From CAWFKW01 sp964568655 (GTDB lineage Bacteria; Bacteroidota; Ignavibacteria; Tepidaquicellales; OLB5), in assembly GCA_964568655.1 (NCBI GenBank), contig CAZMRG010000055.1, positions 1 through 19,896 of the forward strand: a stretch of 19,896 bases of DNA, in the 5' to 3' direction. Position 1 is the first letter of the stretch, and every line of letters starts with the position of its first letter. Made by a program: the position numbers and the translations under genes. Shown here piece by piece: positions 8,341-15,841 of the stretch. The notes under the pieces are model-generated. The model worked only from the letters and a program-made list of their open reading frames with translations. It searched no databases and was not told the origin of the DNA.

Positions 8341-10404
8341 TTATTTGATTAAAACCATCCTTTTTGTTTGTACATTTTTTAACTGTTCACCGTTAACTGT
8401 TAACTGATAAAAATAAACTCCGCTTGCATAAGCGCTCGCATCCCATGTAACAGAATAGCTTCCCGGCCGCATTTGCTGATCAACAAGCGTTGCAACTTCG
8501 CGGCCTAGAACGTCGTATATTATGAGTCTCACCCCTACCGCGCCTGCTTCCGCAGTCACGTCTCCCCCTGACAGGGGGAGATTCAGAGGGGGTGCAACAG
8601 AAAATTTAATTTTGGTTATTGGATTAAACGGATTTGGATAATTTTGCGATAACTTGAATGCACCCGGTTCGGAGATTCCGGAAACGCTAATACCTGTTAG
8701 TTCTGAAAGCGGACGGCGCCACAGTGAAAAGCCAAATGTGCCGGCATATATATAATCGTCAAGGATCTGCAAAGATGTCACATAACGGCTGCACAATCCA
8801 TCGCACCACGGCCTCCAGTTAGCCCCAAAATCATTCGAAACATATATTCCGGGAATTGAATAAGATAAATCGTAAGCTGATACTACAAGATTAGAGCCGA
8901 TACCTGCAATAGCCGCAATGCTCAGATTACTCAATCCTGACTGGTACCAGTTCTGACCGTTATTGCTTGAAATAAAGATCCCATGATTCCCGGTACCTGC
9001 TATAATATTAGAGCCCTGAATTGAAATGCATTGTATAAATGGTTCCGAGAATGATGTTTGCATCCATGTCTGCCCTCCATTTGTTGATCTAAAGATTCCG
9101 CTATCATTTGTCCCCCCATATAGATCGGTTCCGTTAGACGCAAGAGTTGTAACGCCGTTATTGCGGCTATAGATTTGCGTCCAGCTTCCTCCATTGTCAG
9201 TGGAGGAAAACACGCCGTCGGAATTTGATCCCTGCGTGCCTGCGTATATAATTGAGCCCAATTTGACAAAAGAACGAACAGTTCTGCCTCCCATATAGTT
9301 ATTTGTCCAGTTAGCTCCGTTATTTGAAGAAAATAATATTCCCTCTCCGAATGAAGCGGCATAAATATAAGGGCCATCCGCCAAAAGTGCATGAACATCC
9401 TGAAATGCTAAATTCTGGCTCCAGGTCTGCCCGCCGTTAGAAGTTGAATAAATTCCATAGCCATCCATGCCTGCAAATAATCTGCCTGAATCCTGCGTAA
9501 GCGTTGTGACACCCATAACATTAAACGAGGTTTGGTTCCATGAAACTCCATTATCCGTGGTTCCAAAAACACCGTACGTATATGTGCCGGCATAAACTCT
9601 TGAATTGCAAAATGCAAGTGACGTAACATAACTTGTGCGCATTGAAGTTTGGGTCCAATTTACGCCATGATTCGTTGAAACATAAACACCGCTATCAAGA
9701 GTGCCCGCGTAAGTTGTTGAATTATTATCAGCAATCGAGAATATATATCTTAAGCGCAATGATGACTGTTGCCAAGCTTGTCCTGCATTTGTTGAAAAAT
9801 AAACCCCATTTGAAACCGTCCCTATCAGAAAATTAGAACCGCTTATACCTACCGATAATGCATAACTTGTATACTGCGATACGTATAATGTCCACATTTG
9901 ACCGTTGTTAGTTGATATGAATACTCCGTTATTGTTAGCGGCTATAGCATTAGAACCCTGAACCGTTAACATTGATACCTGCGATTGCACTGATGTTTGG
10001 GTCCAGCTTTGCCCACCGTTCGTAGATAAATAAATTCCGTTATTTGTGCCTGCATAGAAATAAGCGCCGCTAACTGCAAGAACCGTTACATGCTGAGGGA
10101 ACGAATTGGATCCTGTCCATGTCATCCCTCCGTCGTTAGACGCATATACAGTATCATTTGAAACGCCGTATGCTACATTCCCAATTAACACAATAGATAT
10201 CAGTTCTTTGCTTGCTAAAGACGTAAGTTTCCACTGCTGTCCGTTATCTGTGGAAATATAAAGCCCGCTTGAATTGGCAAGTATATTATTTCCTATTGAC
10301 CCAAGTGAATTTACAATGCCGCCCGGCGGTCCAACCTGGTTCCATTGAGAATATAAATTGAATGATAAGAAAATAAATACAAAGAATAACAAAAATTTAT
10401 TCAT
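8341..10404 (-). CDS. Gene 7: secreted Asp-box propeller protein with T9SS sorting domain (type C)
   Basis: 687 aa. The signal peptide is MNKFLLFFVFIFLSFNLYSQ. The passenger (about 20-570) has about 13 repeats of the pattern GSN-x-x-AGT-x-x-x-GVY-x-STN-x-G-x-x-W (for example STNGGQSWTQ, STNAGQAWQQ, STDNGGSWTQ), a BNR/Asp-box propeller distinct from the TTNGG type of its neighbours. It ends in a linker FSLWRRPLSELTGI, matched by VWKRNLSEILGI in gene 11. The sorting domain is about 585-687. Site A carries the PPLNLPLSGGD insert (palindrome 8561-8581) and site B TVNGEQL from heptamers (8380-8407). It sits 15 bp after gene 8 and 9 bp before gene 6. The enzymatic residues of sialidases are not evident; a binding or scaffold role is inferred. 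Confidence 0.89.
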   Translation of the reverse strand: MNKFLLFFVFIFLSFNLYSQWNQVGPPGGIVNSLGSIGNNILANSSGLYISTDNGQQWKLTSLASKELISIVLIGNVAYGVSNDTVYASNDGGMTWTGSNSFPQHVTVLAVSGAYFYAGTNNGIYLSTNGGQSWTQTSVQSQVSMLTVQGSNAIAANNNGVFISTNNGQMWTLYVSQYTSYALSVGISGSNFLIGTVSNGVYFSTNAGQAWQQSSLRLRYIFSIADNNSTTYAGTLDSGVYVSTNHGVNWTQTSMRTSYVTSLAFCNSRVYAGTYTYGVFGTTDNGVSWNQTSFNVMGVTTLTQDSGRLFAGMDGYGIYSTSNGGQTWSQNLAFQDVHALLADGPYIYAASFGEGILFSSNNGANWTNNYMGGRTVRSFVKLGSIIYAGTQGSNSDGVFSSTDNGGSWTQIYSRNNGVTTLASNGTDLYGGTNDSGIFRSTNGGQTWMQTSFSEPFIQCISIQGSNIIAGTGNHGIFISSNNGQNWYQSGLSNLSIAAIAGIGSNLVVSAYDLSYSIPGIYVSNDFGANWRPWCDGLCSRYVTSLQILDDYIYAGTFGFSLWRRPLSELTGISVSGISEPGAFKLSQNYPNPFNPITKIKFSVAPPLNLPLSGGDVTAEAGAVGVRLIIYDVLGREVATLVDQQMRPGSYSVTWDASAYASGVYFYQLTVNGEQLKNVQTKRMVLIK
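8380..8407. repeat. Heptamer repeats, site B of gene 7
   Basis: TAACTGT TCACCGT TAACTGT TAACTGA: the most regular site B copy, with C where the others have T; encodes TVNGEQL. Confidence 0.75.
8561..8581. repeat. C/G-rich palindrome, site A of gene 7
   Basis: Same as in gene 4; the surrounding 110 bp (4307-4416 and 8507-8616) differ at one base. Confidence 0.9.
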
Positions 10405-10419
10405 TTCTTTTGTTAAGGT

Positions 10420-12627
10420 TTACTTTAATAATACCATTTTCTTTGTTTGAATAAAATCACTCGCTGCCAACTTATAAAAATATATTCCGCTTGCGTACGC
10501 GCTCGCATCCCATTCAACCGAATAACTCCCCGGCTGCATTTGCTGATTTACCAAGGTTGCAATTTCGCGACCAAGAACATCATATATTATAAGTTTCACC
10601 CCCACCGCGACTGCTAACGCAGTCACGTCTCCCCCTGTCAGGGGGAGATTCAGAGGGGGTGCGATAGAAAATTTAATTTTAGTATTCGGGTTAAACGGAT
10701 TCGGATAATTTTGACTTAATGAAAACTTATCAGGAATGTTAGATGAAGTTGTGTTTACAAAGGTAAGCCCGCCATTTGTGGTTTTAAGAACAACCCCTGA
10801 ATCACCGCAGACATAACCCGTGTTTGCGTCAATAAATGAAAAAGAATTACATTTAAAAGTGTCCAAAGAAAGCAGCTGCATAAAATTTGTGCCGCCATTC
10901 GGCGTATAATATAACCTTGTGTCATATGGCGGAGAGACCTGCTGGCATATTGCCCAGCCTGTGCTGTTATCCACAAACTGGATTTGGTTGAAATATGCTA
11001 CAAAACCCTGGCTTAATGGCGTCCAGTTAAATCCAAAATCAGTAGTCCGGTAAAATAATGATGAATCGCCGGCCATAAATCCCACGCCGCTGGGCAGCAT
11101 TTGGATACTCCTGACATGGTTCATATTATTCATCGGTGTAAAACTCCAGTTTCCTCCCCCGTCAGAAGTCAGTAATATCCCCTGGCTGCTGCTTCCACCG
11201 CACAAAACAAATCCGGTATTTTCATTCGCAAAGGCAACAGGACCCAATTGATAACTTGAGGTGGTATATATTGTATTCCATTGGGAGCCTCCAGTACTTT
11301 TAACAATTATATACGGACTGGTTGTAACTGAAGCATATGAAACCCCGTTTTTTTCATCTAAACCATTTATATAGCCTAAAGACGGGCCATATCCGAACTG
11401 CCATGTCAATCCCCCATCCGTTGATCTCTCAAAGAATTCATCCGGATAGCCCGCAGGTGTAAATACATGAAACATTCTGTAAGCGCTTGTTGGGGAAAAG
11501 TACTTAACCCACACAGGATAGGTGTCATTACCTTCAAACCAGGAGAACCAGCCAACCATATTTATATTCCAATTTGCTCCGCTGTTTGAAGTATTCATAA
11601 ATTCATGTCCACCTATTACAAACCCGGTATTCTCGTTAAGAAAACTAATTGATGTCAGGTTATTTCTCGACCCTCCGGAAACTTTTAAATAACCATGAAT
11701 TAATCCCATCTCTGAAAGATAGCCGTTTGTTCCGCCAATAAATGCTATCGTATCTACGGCGCTAATGCAATTCGGCGTTGAAGAGACCGGCACATCAGTT
11801 CCAACTTCCAACCAGTTTAAGCCTGAATTTGTTGTTTCCATAACAAGTCCCCCTGTTGCGCATGCAAATCCTGTAGTCTGATTTGAAAAGCTCACTGAAT
11901 TCCAGCGGTTATTAACCGAATAAATTGAGAGTGTATTCCAGGTAACGCCTCCGTCAGTCGTTCTATAGGAGAAAGAAGGACTGGATGGAGATGTAGTTGT
12001 AATAACTCCTGTCAGAGCATTACAAAATGATATACATGTATTGGTGATACTTCCAACGCTTTGCATTGTCCATGACGCTCCCGCGTCAATTGTTTTTAAA
12101 ACCGTACCGCTATCTCCGCAGGCAAAACCTTTAAGCGAATCAATAAAGAAAACACTATGAAGATTCCTTGACGTAACATTATCCGGTATCCATCCATAAA
12201 TACCTATTGTAGATTTATATAACTCGCCGTTATCTCCAACCAGGAACCCTGTGTTTTGATTCACAAAAGTCACGCTCCTGAGGGCAAAACGATTACTGGT
12301 CACAACATGCGTCCAGCTGGCGCCGCCATCAGACGTATACATTATCAACCCTCCGGCGCCGACAATATACCCGTGATTCACATCAAAGAAATACATCCCG
12401 TACAGTTCATTTACTGTTCCTCCGTCAACCGGGGTCCAGGCGCCTGAACCGTTTGTCGTTTTAAGGATTGTCCCGCCGGATCCTATTACATACCCAGTGT
12501 TATGATCAAAGAACTTGACCGCATAAAAATCATTTTGCGGATTAGGGTTTCTGTAAACCCAATCGCTGTTCTGAGAGTATGAAAAAGCGGTTATAAATAA
12601 TAAAGTGAATACTATAGATGCCTTCAT
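10420..12627 (-). CDS. Gene 8: secreted Ycf48/BNR-like propeller protein with T9SS sorting domain (type B)
   Basis: 735 aa from ATG at 12627, which gives the signal peptide MKASIVFTLLFITAFSYSQ. An alternative in-frame ATG at 12663 overlaps the TGA of gene 9 (ATGA) and would add MTVVNKTINLNN in front. That overlap matches the other A/B pairs, so ribosomes may re-enter there; the signal peptide works from either. The mature start NSDWVYRNPNPQNDFYAVKFFD matches gene 6. About 13 blade motifs follow (RTTDGGVTW, ETTNSGLNW, NTSNSGANW, RTTDFGFNW and others). The sorting domain is about 637-735. Site A has the PPLNLPLTGGD palindrome insert (10628-10648); site B is bare (AASDFIQTKK). Function is unknown beyond being a secreted propeller. 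Confidence 0.88.
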   Translation of the reverse strand: MKASIVFTLLFITAFSYSQNSDWVYRNPNPQNDFYAVKFFDHNTGYVIGSGGTILKTTNGSGAWTPVDGGTVNELYGMYFFDVNHGYIVGAGGLIMYTSDGGASWTHVVTSNRFALRSVTFVNQNTGFLVGDNGELYKSTIGIYGWIPDNVTSRNLHSVFFIDSLKGFACGDSGTVLKTIDAGASWTMQSVGSITNTCISFCNALTGVITTTSPSSPSFSYRTTDGGVTWNTLSIYSVNNRWNSVSFSNQTTGFACATGGLVMETTNSGLNWLEVGTDVPVSSTPNCISAVDTIAFIGGTNGYLSEMGLIHGYLKVSGGSRNNLTSISFLNENTGFVIGGHEFMNTSNSGANWNINMVGWFSWFEGNDTYPVWVKYFSPTSAYRMFHVFTPAGYPDEFFERSTDGGLTWQFGYGPSLGYINGLDEKNGVSYASVTTSPYIIVKSTGGSQWNTIYTTSSYQLGPVAFANENTGFVLCGGSSSQGILLTSDGGGNWSFTPMNNMNHVRSIQMLPSGVGFMAGDSSLFYRTTDFGFNWTPLSQGFVAYFNQIQFVDNSTGWAICQQVSPPYDTRLYYTPNGGTNFMQLLSLDTFKCNSFSFIDANTGYVCGDSGVVLKTTNGGLTFVNTTSSNIPDKFSLSQNYPNPFNPNTKIKFSIAPPLNLPLTGGDVTALAVAVGVKLIIYDVLGREIATLVNQQMQPGSYSVEWDASAYASGIYFYKLAASDFIQTKKMVLLK
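10628..10648. repeat. C/G-rich palindrome, site A of gene 8
   Basis: Same arms as in genes 4 and 7 with central T instead of A, and more divergent flanks; encodes PPLNLPLTGGD. Confidence 0.9.
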
Positions 12628-12659
12628 GTTGTTAAGATTTATTGTTTTATTTACTACCG

Positions 12660-13577
12660 TCATTTTATCAGCAGCATTTTCTTTGTTTGTGTAAAATCAC
12701 CGCCATTGTTGGAGTTATCTCCAACAATCAATCTGTAAAAATAAACTCCGCTCGGATAATTAGTCCCGTCCCAATCAACTGAATAACTTCCCGGCTGCAT
12801 TTGCTGGTTAACAAGAGTTGCGATTTCACGCCCAAGAACATCGTATATCTTCAGTTGTAGGGGTCGCATATATGCGACCCCTACGGAACCCGGAATACTA
12901 AACTTAATAATCGTATTAGGATTAAACGGATTGGGGTAATTTTGTAAAAGCGAAAAAGATCCGGGGACTTCCGAAGATAATTCCTTTATTCCGGTCAACG
13001 AAGTATCGCCGAAAAGAACTCCATTTATCACACATCCCAGTAAAGATTCCGAGTAAAAACCATATGGCCAGCCTGTAAGATTGCCGTATGTTTCTGTAAC
13101 TCCTATATTCTCTGCGTACACCCTGCCTACCCCGTTGCCAAACATATTTGTCAGGAAATGTTTTGTCCTTCTGTTCAAACCGAAAACATTTCTGATATTA
13201 GTATCCAAACAATTGCCCGTATCGTTTAGGCAAAGGAGACTTAACCTGTTGTTTAGTTTTGCATTCAGACTGTCTTTAACTCTTTCATAATGCGACCAAG
13301 GACAAAATCCGGAGCTGTCGAAAATCATTACGTTTGCAGAGTTTGAATCAACTCTTATTATCTCGTTATTCCATCCGCATCGGAAATACTTGTGGTTATT
13401 GAATATATAAGAAACATTTATAGTTCTTTTTAATCTTCCTGTAAATCCTCCGTTTGTGTAATAATAGCTATAGACCCATACATTACCAACGTTTAGCGGG
13501 TAATATTTAGCAAATTCATTTTGCTGAGAATATGCGGCGCTTATTATGAAGAAGAGCAAAAAAACTAATATTTTCAT
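12660..13577 (-). CDS. Gene 9: secreted type A protein with T9SS sorting domain
   Basis: 305 aa. The signal peptide is MKILVFLLFFIISAAYSQ. The passenger has YYPLNVGNVWVYS (25-37), FCPW (91-94), cysteines at 116 and 123, LLGC (179-182) and GDTSL (190-194). The sorting domain starts at NYPNPFN (213-219). Site A carries a perfect 28-bp palindrome (12857-12884) encoding VGVAYMRPL. Site B carries a second palindrome (12705-12728) encoding IVGDNSNN, so both loops are occupied. A good Shine-Dalgarno AAGGTG sits just upstream of the ATG (13582-13587), unlike most genes in the array. A 71-bp gap with a decayed hairpin separates it from gene 10. Its TGA overlaps a possible ATG of gene 8. Confidence 0.89.
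   Translation of the reverse strand: MKILVFLLFFIISAAYSQQNEFAKYYPLNVGNVWVYSYYYTNGGFTGRLKRTINVSYIFNNHKYFRCGWNNEIIRVDSNSANVMIFDSSGFCPWSHYERVKDSLNAKLNNRLSLLCLNDTGNCLDTNIRNVFGLNRRTKHFLTNMFGNGVGRVYAENIGVTETYGNLTGWPYGFYSESLLGCVINGVLFGDTSLTGIKELSSEVPGSFSLLQNYPNPFNPNTIIKFSIPGSVGVAYMRPLQLKIYDVLGREIATLVNQQMQPGSYSVDWDGTNYPSGVYFYRLIVGDNSNNGGDFTQTKKMLLIK
12705..12728. repeat. Palindrome with 4-nt loop, site B of gene 9
   Basis: Arms ATTGTTGGAG / CTCCAACAAT around TTAT: 24 bp, exactly eight codons, encoding IVGDNSNN. Confidence 0.88.
12857..12884. repeat. Perfect 28-bp palindrome, site A of gene 9
   Basis: Arms of 14 bp, GTAGGGGTCGCATA and its exact reverse complement, no loop. Encodes VGVAYMRPL, with GTA as a codon. 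Confidence 0.93.
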
Positions 13578-13600
13578 AACTCACCTTTGTAATGGTTATT

Positions 13601-13628
13601 TTATTAATACTCCCGCCTTTTGTGGGAT
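13601..13628 (-). terminator. Decayed copy of the same hairpin after gene 10
   Basis: The flanking DNA (ATAAAACG-x-CTATC on one side, TTTTATTAATA on the other) matches the terminator region after gene 5, but one arm reads TGTGGGA instead of GGCGGGA. Only 5 of 7 pairs remain and the T tract is broken. It probably terminates weakly or not at all. Confidence 0.4.
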
Positions 13629-13648
13629 TACTGATAAAACGGCTATCA

Positions 13649-15754
13649 TTATTTTATCAATACCATTTTCATAGTTCTTGTGTAATCACCTGACTCTAAT
13701 CTGTAAAAATATACTCCTGACGGATAATTTGTCCCGTCCCAATCAACCGAATAACTTCCGGGCTGCATGTGCTGATTGACCAGCGTTGCAACTTCACGTC
13801 CCACAACATCATAAACAGTCAACTTTACAAACTTGTAACTTGCAACCTGAAACTTAATAACCGTATTGGGGTTAAATGGATTGGGGTAGTTTTGACTAAG
13901 CGAGAACTCATCTGCAATTTCATTATTCTGCTGAATTCCAAGCGGCAGGGTCTCTCCTCCGTTTGTTGTTTTTAATATTGTTCCATAAGCGCCGGCTGAA
14001 AACCCTGTAAGAGCGTTTACCATAAAGAGCGAATTCAAACCATATTGTGTAGGGCTTGCAACAGAATAAAAACTTGTTCCTGCATTTGTAGTCTTCATAA
14101 TAGCGCCGTTATCAAAAACAAAAATGCCCGTAGTTGAATTCACAAAATAAAGCGACTTTACAGAATGGTTATAATTAATATTCAAACTCCCCCAATTGGA
14201 GCCTGAATTTGTAGATCTTAACGTTAAGCCATTATCGCCGCATAAAAAAGCTGTGTTTGCATCAATGAACTGCGCTGTATTAATATTCCCTGAAACGCCT
14301 GCGTTTATAGTTATCCAGGATACGCCTGAATTTGTGGTTTTAAGAATAGTTCCGTTTACGCCGCAGCATAAACCGATACTGGTTCCGGTGAACGTAATGC
14401 AGTTCAGTTTATTTGAAGTCACAGGATTTGATTGAACCCAGTTGGCTCCGCTGTTAGTTGTTTTCAATATCATACCCTGGCTGCCTGAAGCATACCCCGT
14501 ATTTACATCTGAAAAATAAAGAGAAGTAATATCGTTATTAACCCCCGATGCTGAGATAGACCAGTTCAGACCCGAATTTATAGTTTTTAATATTACGCCT
14601 GAAGAACCCGCTGCAAATCCTGTAGCAGGAACAGGGAAATAAATATTATATAGATCGCTTGTTGTTGGAGTATTGATTTTACTCCAGTTTGCTCCGGAGT
14701 TTGATGTAGTGAGTATCAAACCTGAAGCCCCGGCAATGTATCCGTTATTAATATCAGTGAATACAACAGAATTCAGATGATTATTCGTTAAAGCAGATGG
14801 AATAAACCAGTTTTGTCCGGCATTTGTGGTTTTCAATAACCTGCTTTCATCACCCATAAATCCTGTATTTGCAGATGAGAAAAATAGCGAGTTCCCGCCA
14901 TATGAAAGGACCATTGGAATAACTATATTCCAGCTATCGCCTCCGTCTGTCGTACTGAACAATGATTGGTCCGCACATGACGCTCCAACAACAAAACCTG
15001 TAAGCGCGGTTGTAAAACAAAGATCGGAAAGAACAGTGCAGCTGTATGGTATGCTTTTATTTACCCAGTTCGATCCGCCGTCTGTAGTCCTCATAACCAT
15101 GCTATTACTGCCCACGGTATAGCCCGTATTATCATTTATGAATTTAATGGCGTTAAAGCTTTCAACGGTTCCTGTAGTTTGCTGAACCCAACTTTCGCCT
15201 GAGTTGGTTGTTTTGTACATTGTGCCATGGCTGCCGCTTGCATAACCGGTATTAGCATCGGGAAAGCTAACGGAAAATATATAATTTGAAATTGAAAGCT
15301 TAGTCGCCCATGTAGCGCCGCCATCGGTTGTTTTATTAATGATACCGCCGGAGCCTTGGCTATGCCATCCTACTATTATACACACATTATCGCTAAGACA
15401 ATAAAGCCACTCGAGAGAATAAGAAGTTCCCGGATTCAGCGCCAACCATGATGCGCCGCCATCGGTTGTTTTTGCTACCAGTCCGTTATCGCCGCATAAA
15501 TAACCGGTAGAAACGGAAGAGAACATAATACATTTCCCGGTGAAACTCGGATTTTGATCGGTCCAGGTTGAACCGCCGTCTGTTGTCTTCTTTACCGGGC
15601 CCCGGGAAATAAAACCGGTATTGTCATTTAAAAAATATGATGACCAATATCCCAGATTGTTCTGCGGAACGGGATTTTCCCAATTCCAACCCGTTTGCCC
15701 AAAAACAGAACCTGTAAGGACAAAAACTGAAATTACTAAAATATATGTTTTCAT
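13649..15754 (-). CDS. Gene 10: secreted Ycf48/BNR-like propeller protein with T9SS sorting domain (type B)
   Basis: 701 aa from ATG at 15754 (MKTYILVISVFVLTGSVFG signal peptide); an in-frame TTG six bases upstream adds only MI and is not preferred. The mature start QTGWNWENPVPQNNLGYWSSYF resembles the WxxxNPxPQN opening of genes 6 and 8. It has 14 blade motifs, the most regular set in the array (KTTDGGASW, KTTNSGESW, RTTDGGSNW, KTTNSGANW, KTTNSGVSW and others). The sorting domain is about 619-701, with heptamer repeats at site A (13830-13857, encoding QVASYKF) and a bare site B (ESGDYTRTMK). YDVVGRE and NQHMQPG show small departures from the array consensus. An 87-bp gap separates it from gene 11. 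Confidence 0.9.
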   Translation of the reverse strand: MKTYILVISVFVLTGSVFGQTGWNWENPVPQNNLGYWSSYFLNDNTGFISRGPVKKTTDGGSTWTDQNPSFTGKCIMFSSVSTGYLCGDNGLVAKTTDGGASWLALNPGTSYSLEWLYCLSDNVCIIVGWHSQGSGGIINKTTDGGATWATKLSISNYIFSVSFPDANTGYASGSHGTMYKTTNSGESWVQQTTGTVESFNAIKFINDNTGYTVGSNSMVMRTTDGGSNWVNKSIPYSCTVLSDLCFTTALTGFVVGASCADQSLFSTTDGGDSWNIVIPMVLSYGGNSLFFSSANTGFMGDESRLLKTTNAGQNWFIPSALTNNHLNSVVFTDINNGYIAGASGLILTTSNSGANWSKINTPTTSDLYNIYFPVPATGFAAGSSGVILKTINSGLNWSISASGVNNDITSLYFSDVNTGYASGSQGMILKTTNSGANWVQSNPVTSNKLNCITFTGTSIGLCCGVNGTILKTTNSGVSWITINAGVSGNINTAQFIDANTAFLCGDNGLTLRSTNSGSNWGSLNINYNHSVKSLYFVNSTTGIFVFDNGAIMKTTNAGTSFYSVASPTQYGLNSLFMVNALTGFSAGAYGTILKTTNGGETLPLGIQQNNEIADEFSLSQNYPNPFNPNTVIKFQVASYKFVKLTVYDVVGREVATLVNQHMQPGSYSVDWDGTNYPSGVYFYRLESGDYTRTMKMVLIK
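13830..13857. repeat. Heptamer repeats, site A of gene 10
   Basis: AACTTGT AACTTGC AACCTGA AACTTAA: four units, the clearest copy at site A, encoding QVASYKF. Confidence 0.75.
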
Positions 15755-15841
15755 AATCAACAGAATTAATTAAATATTTTTATGAATACGATTTATTTAA
15801 AATGAATATAAACCACGGGGATTGGCCCGGGATTAAACTTT

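Noticed and set aside
15761..15841. GC-rich CGGGG..CCCGG segment between genes 11 and 10 as a terminator
   Set aside because: Only about four pairs, with no T run on the minus strand; too weak to call.
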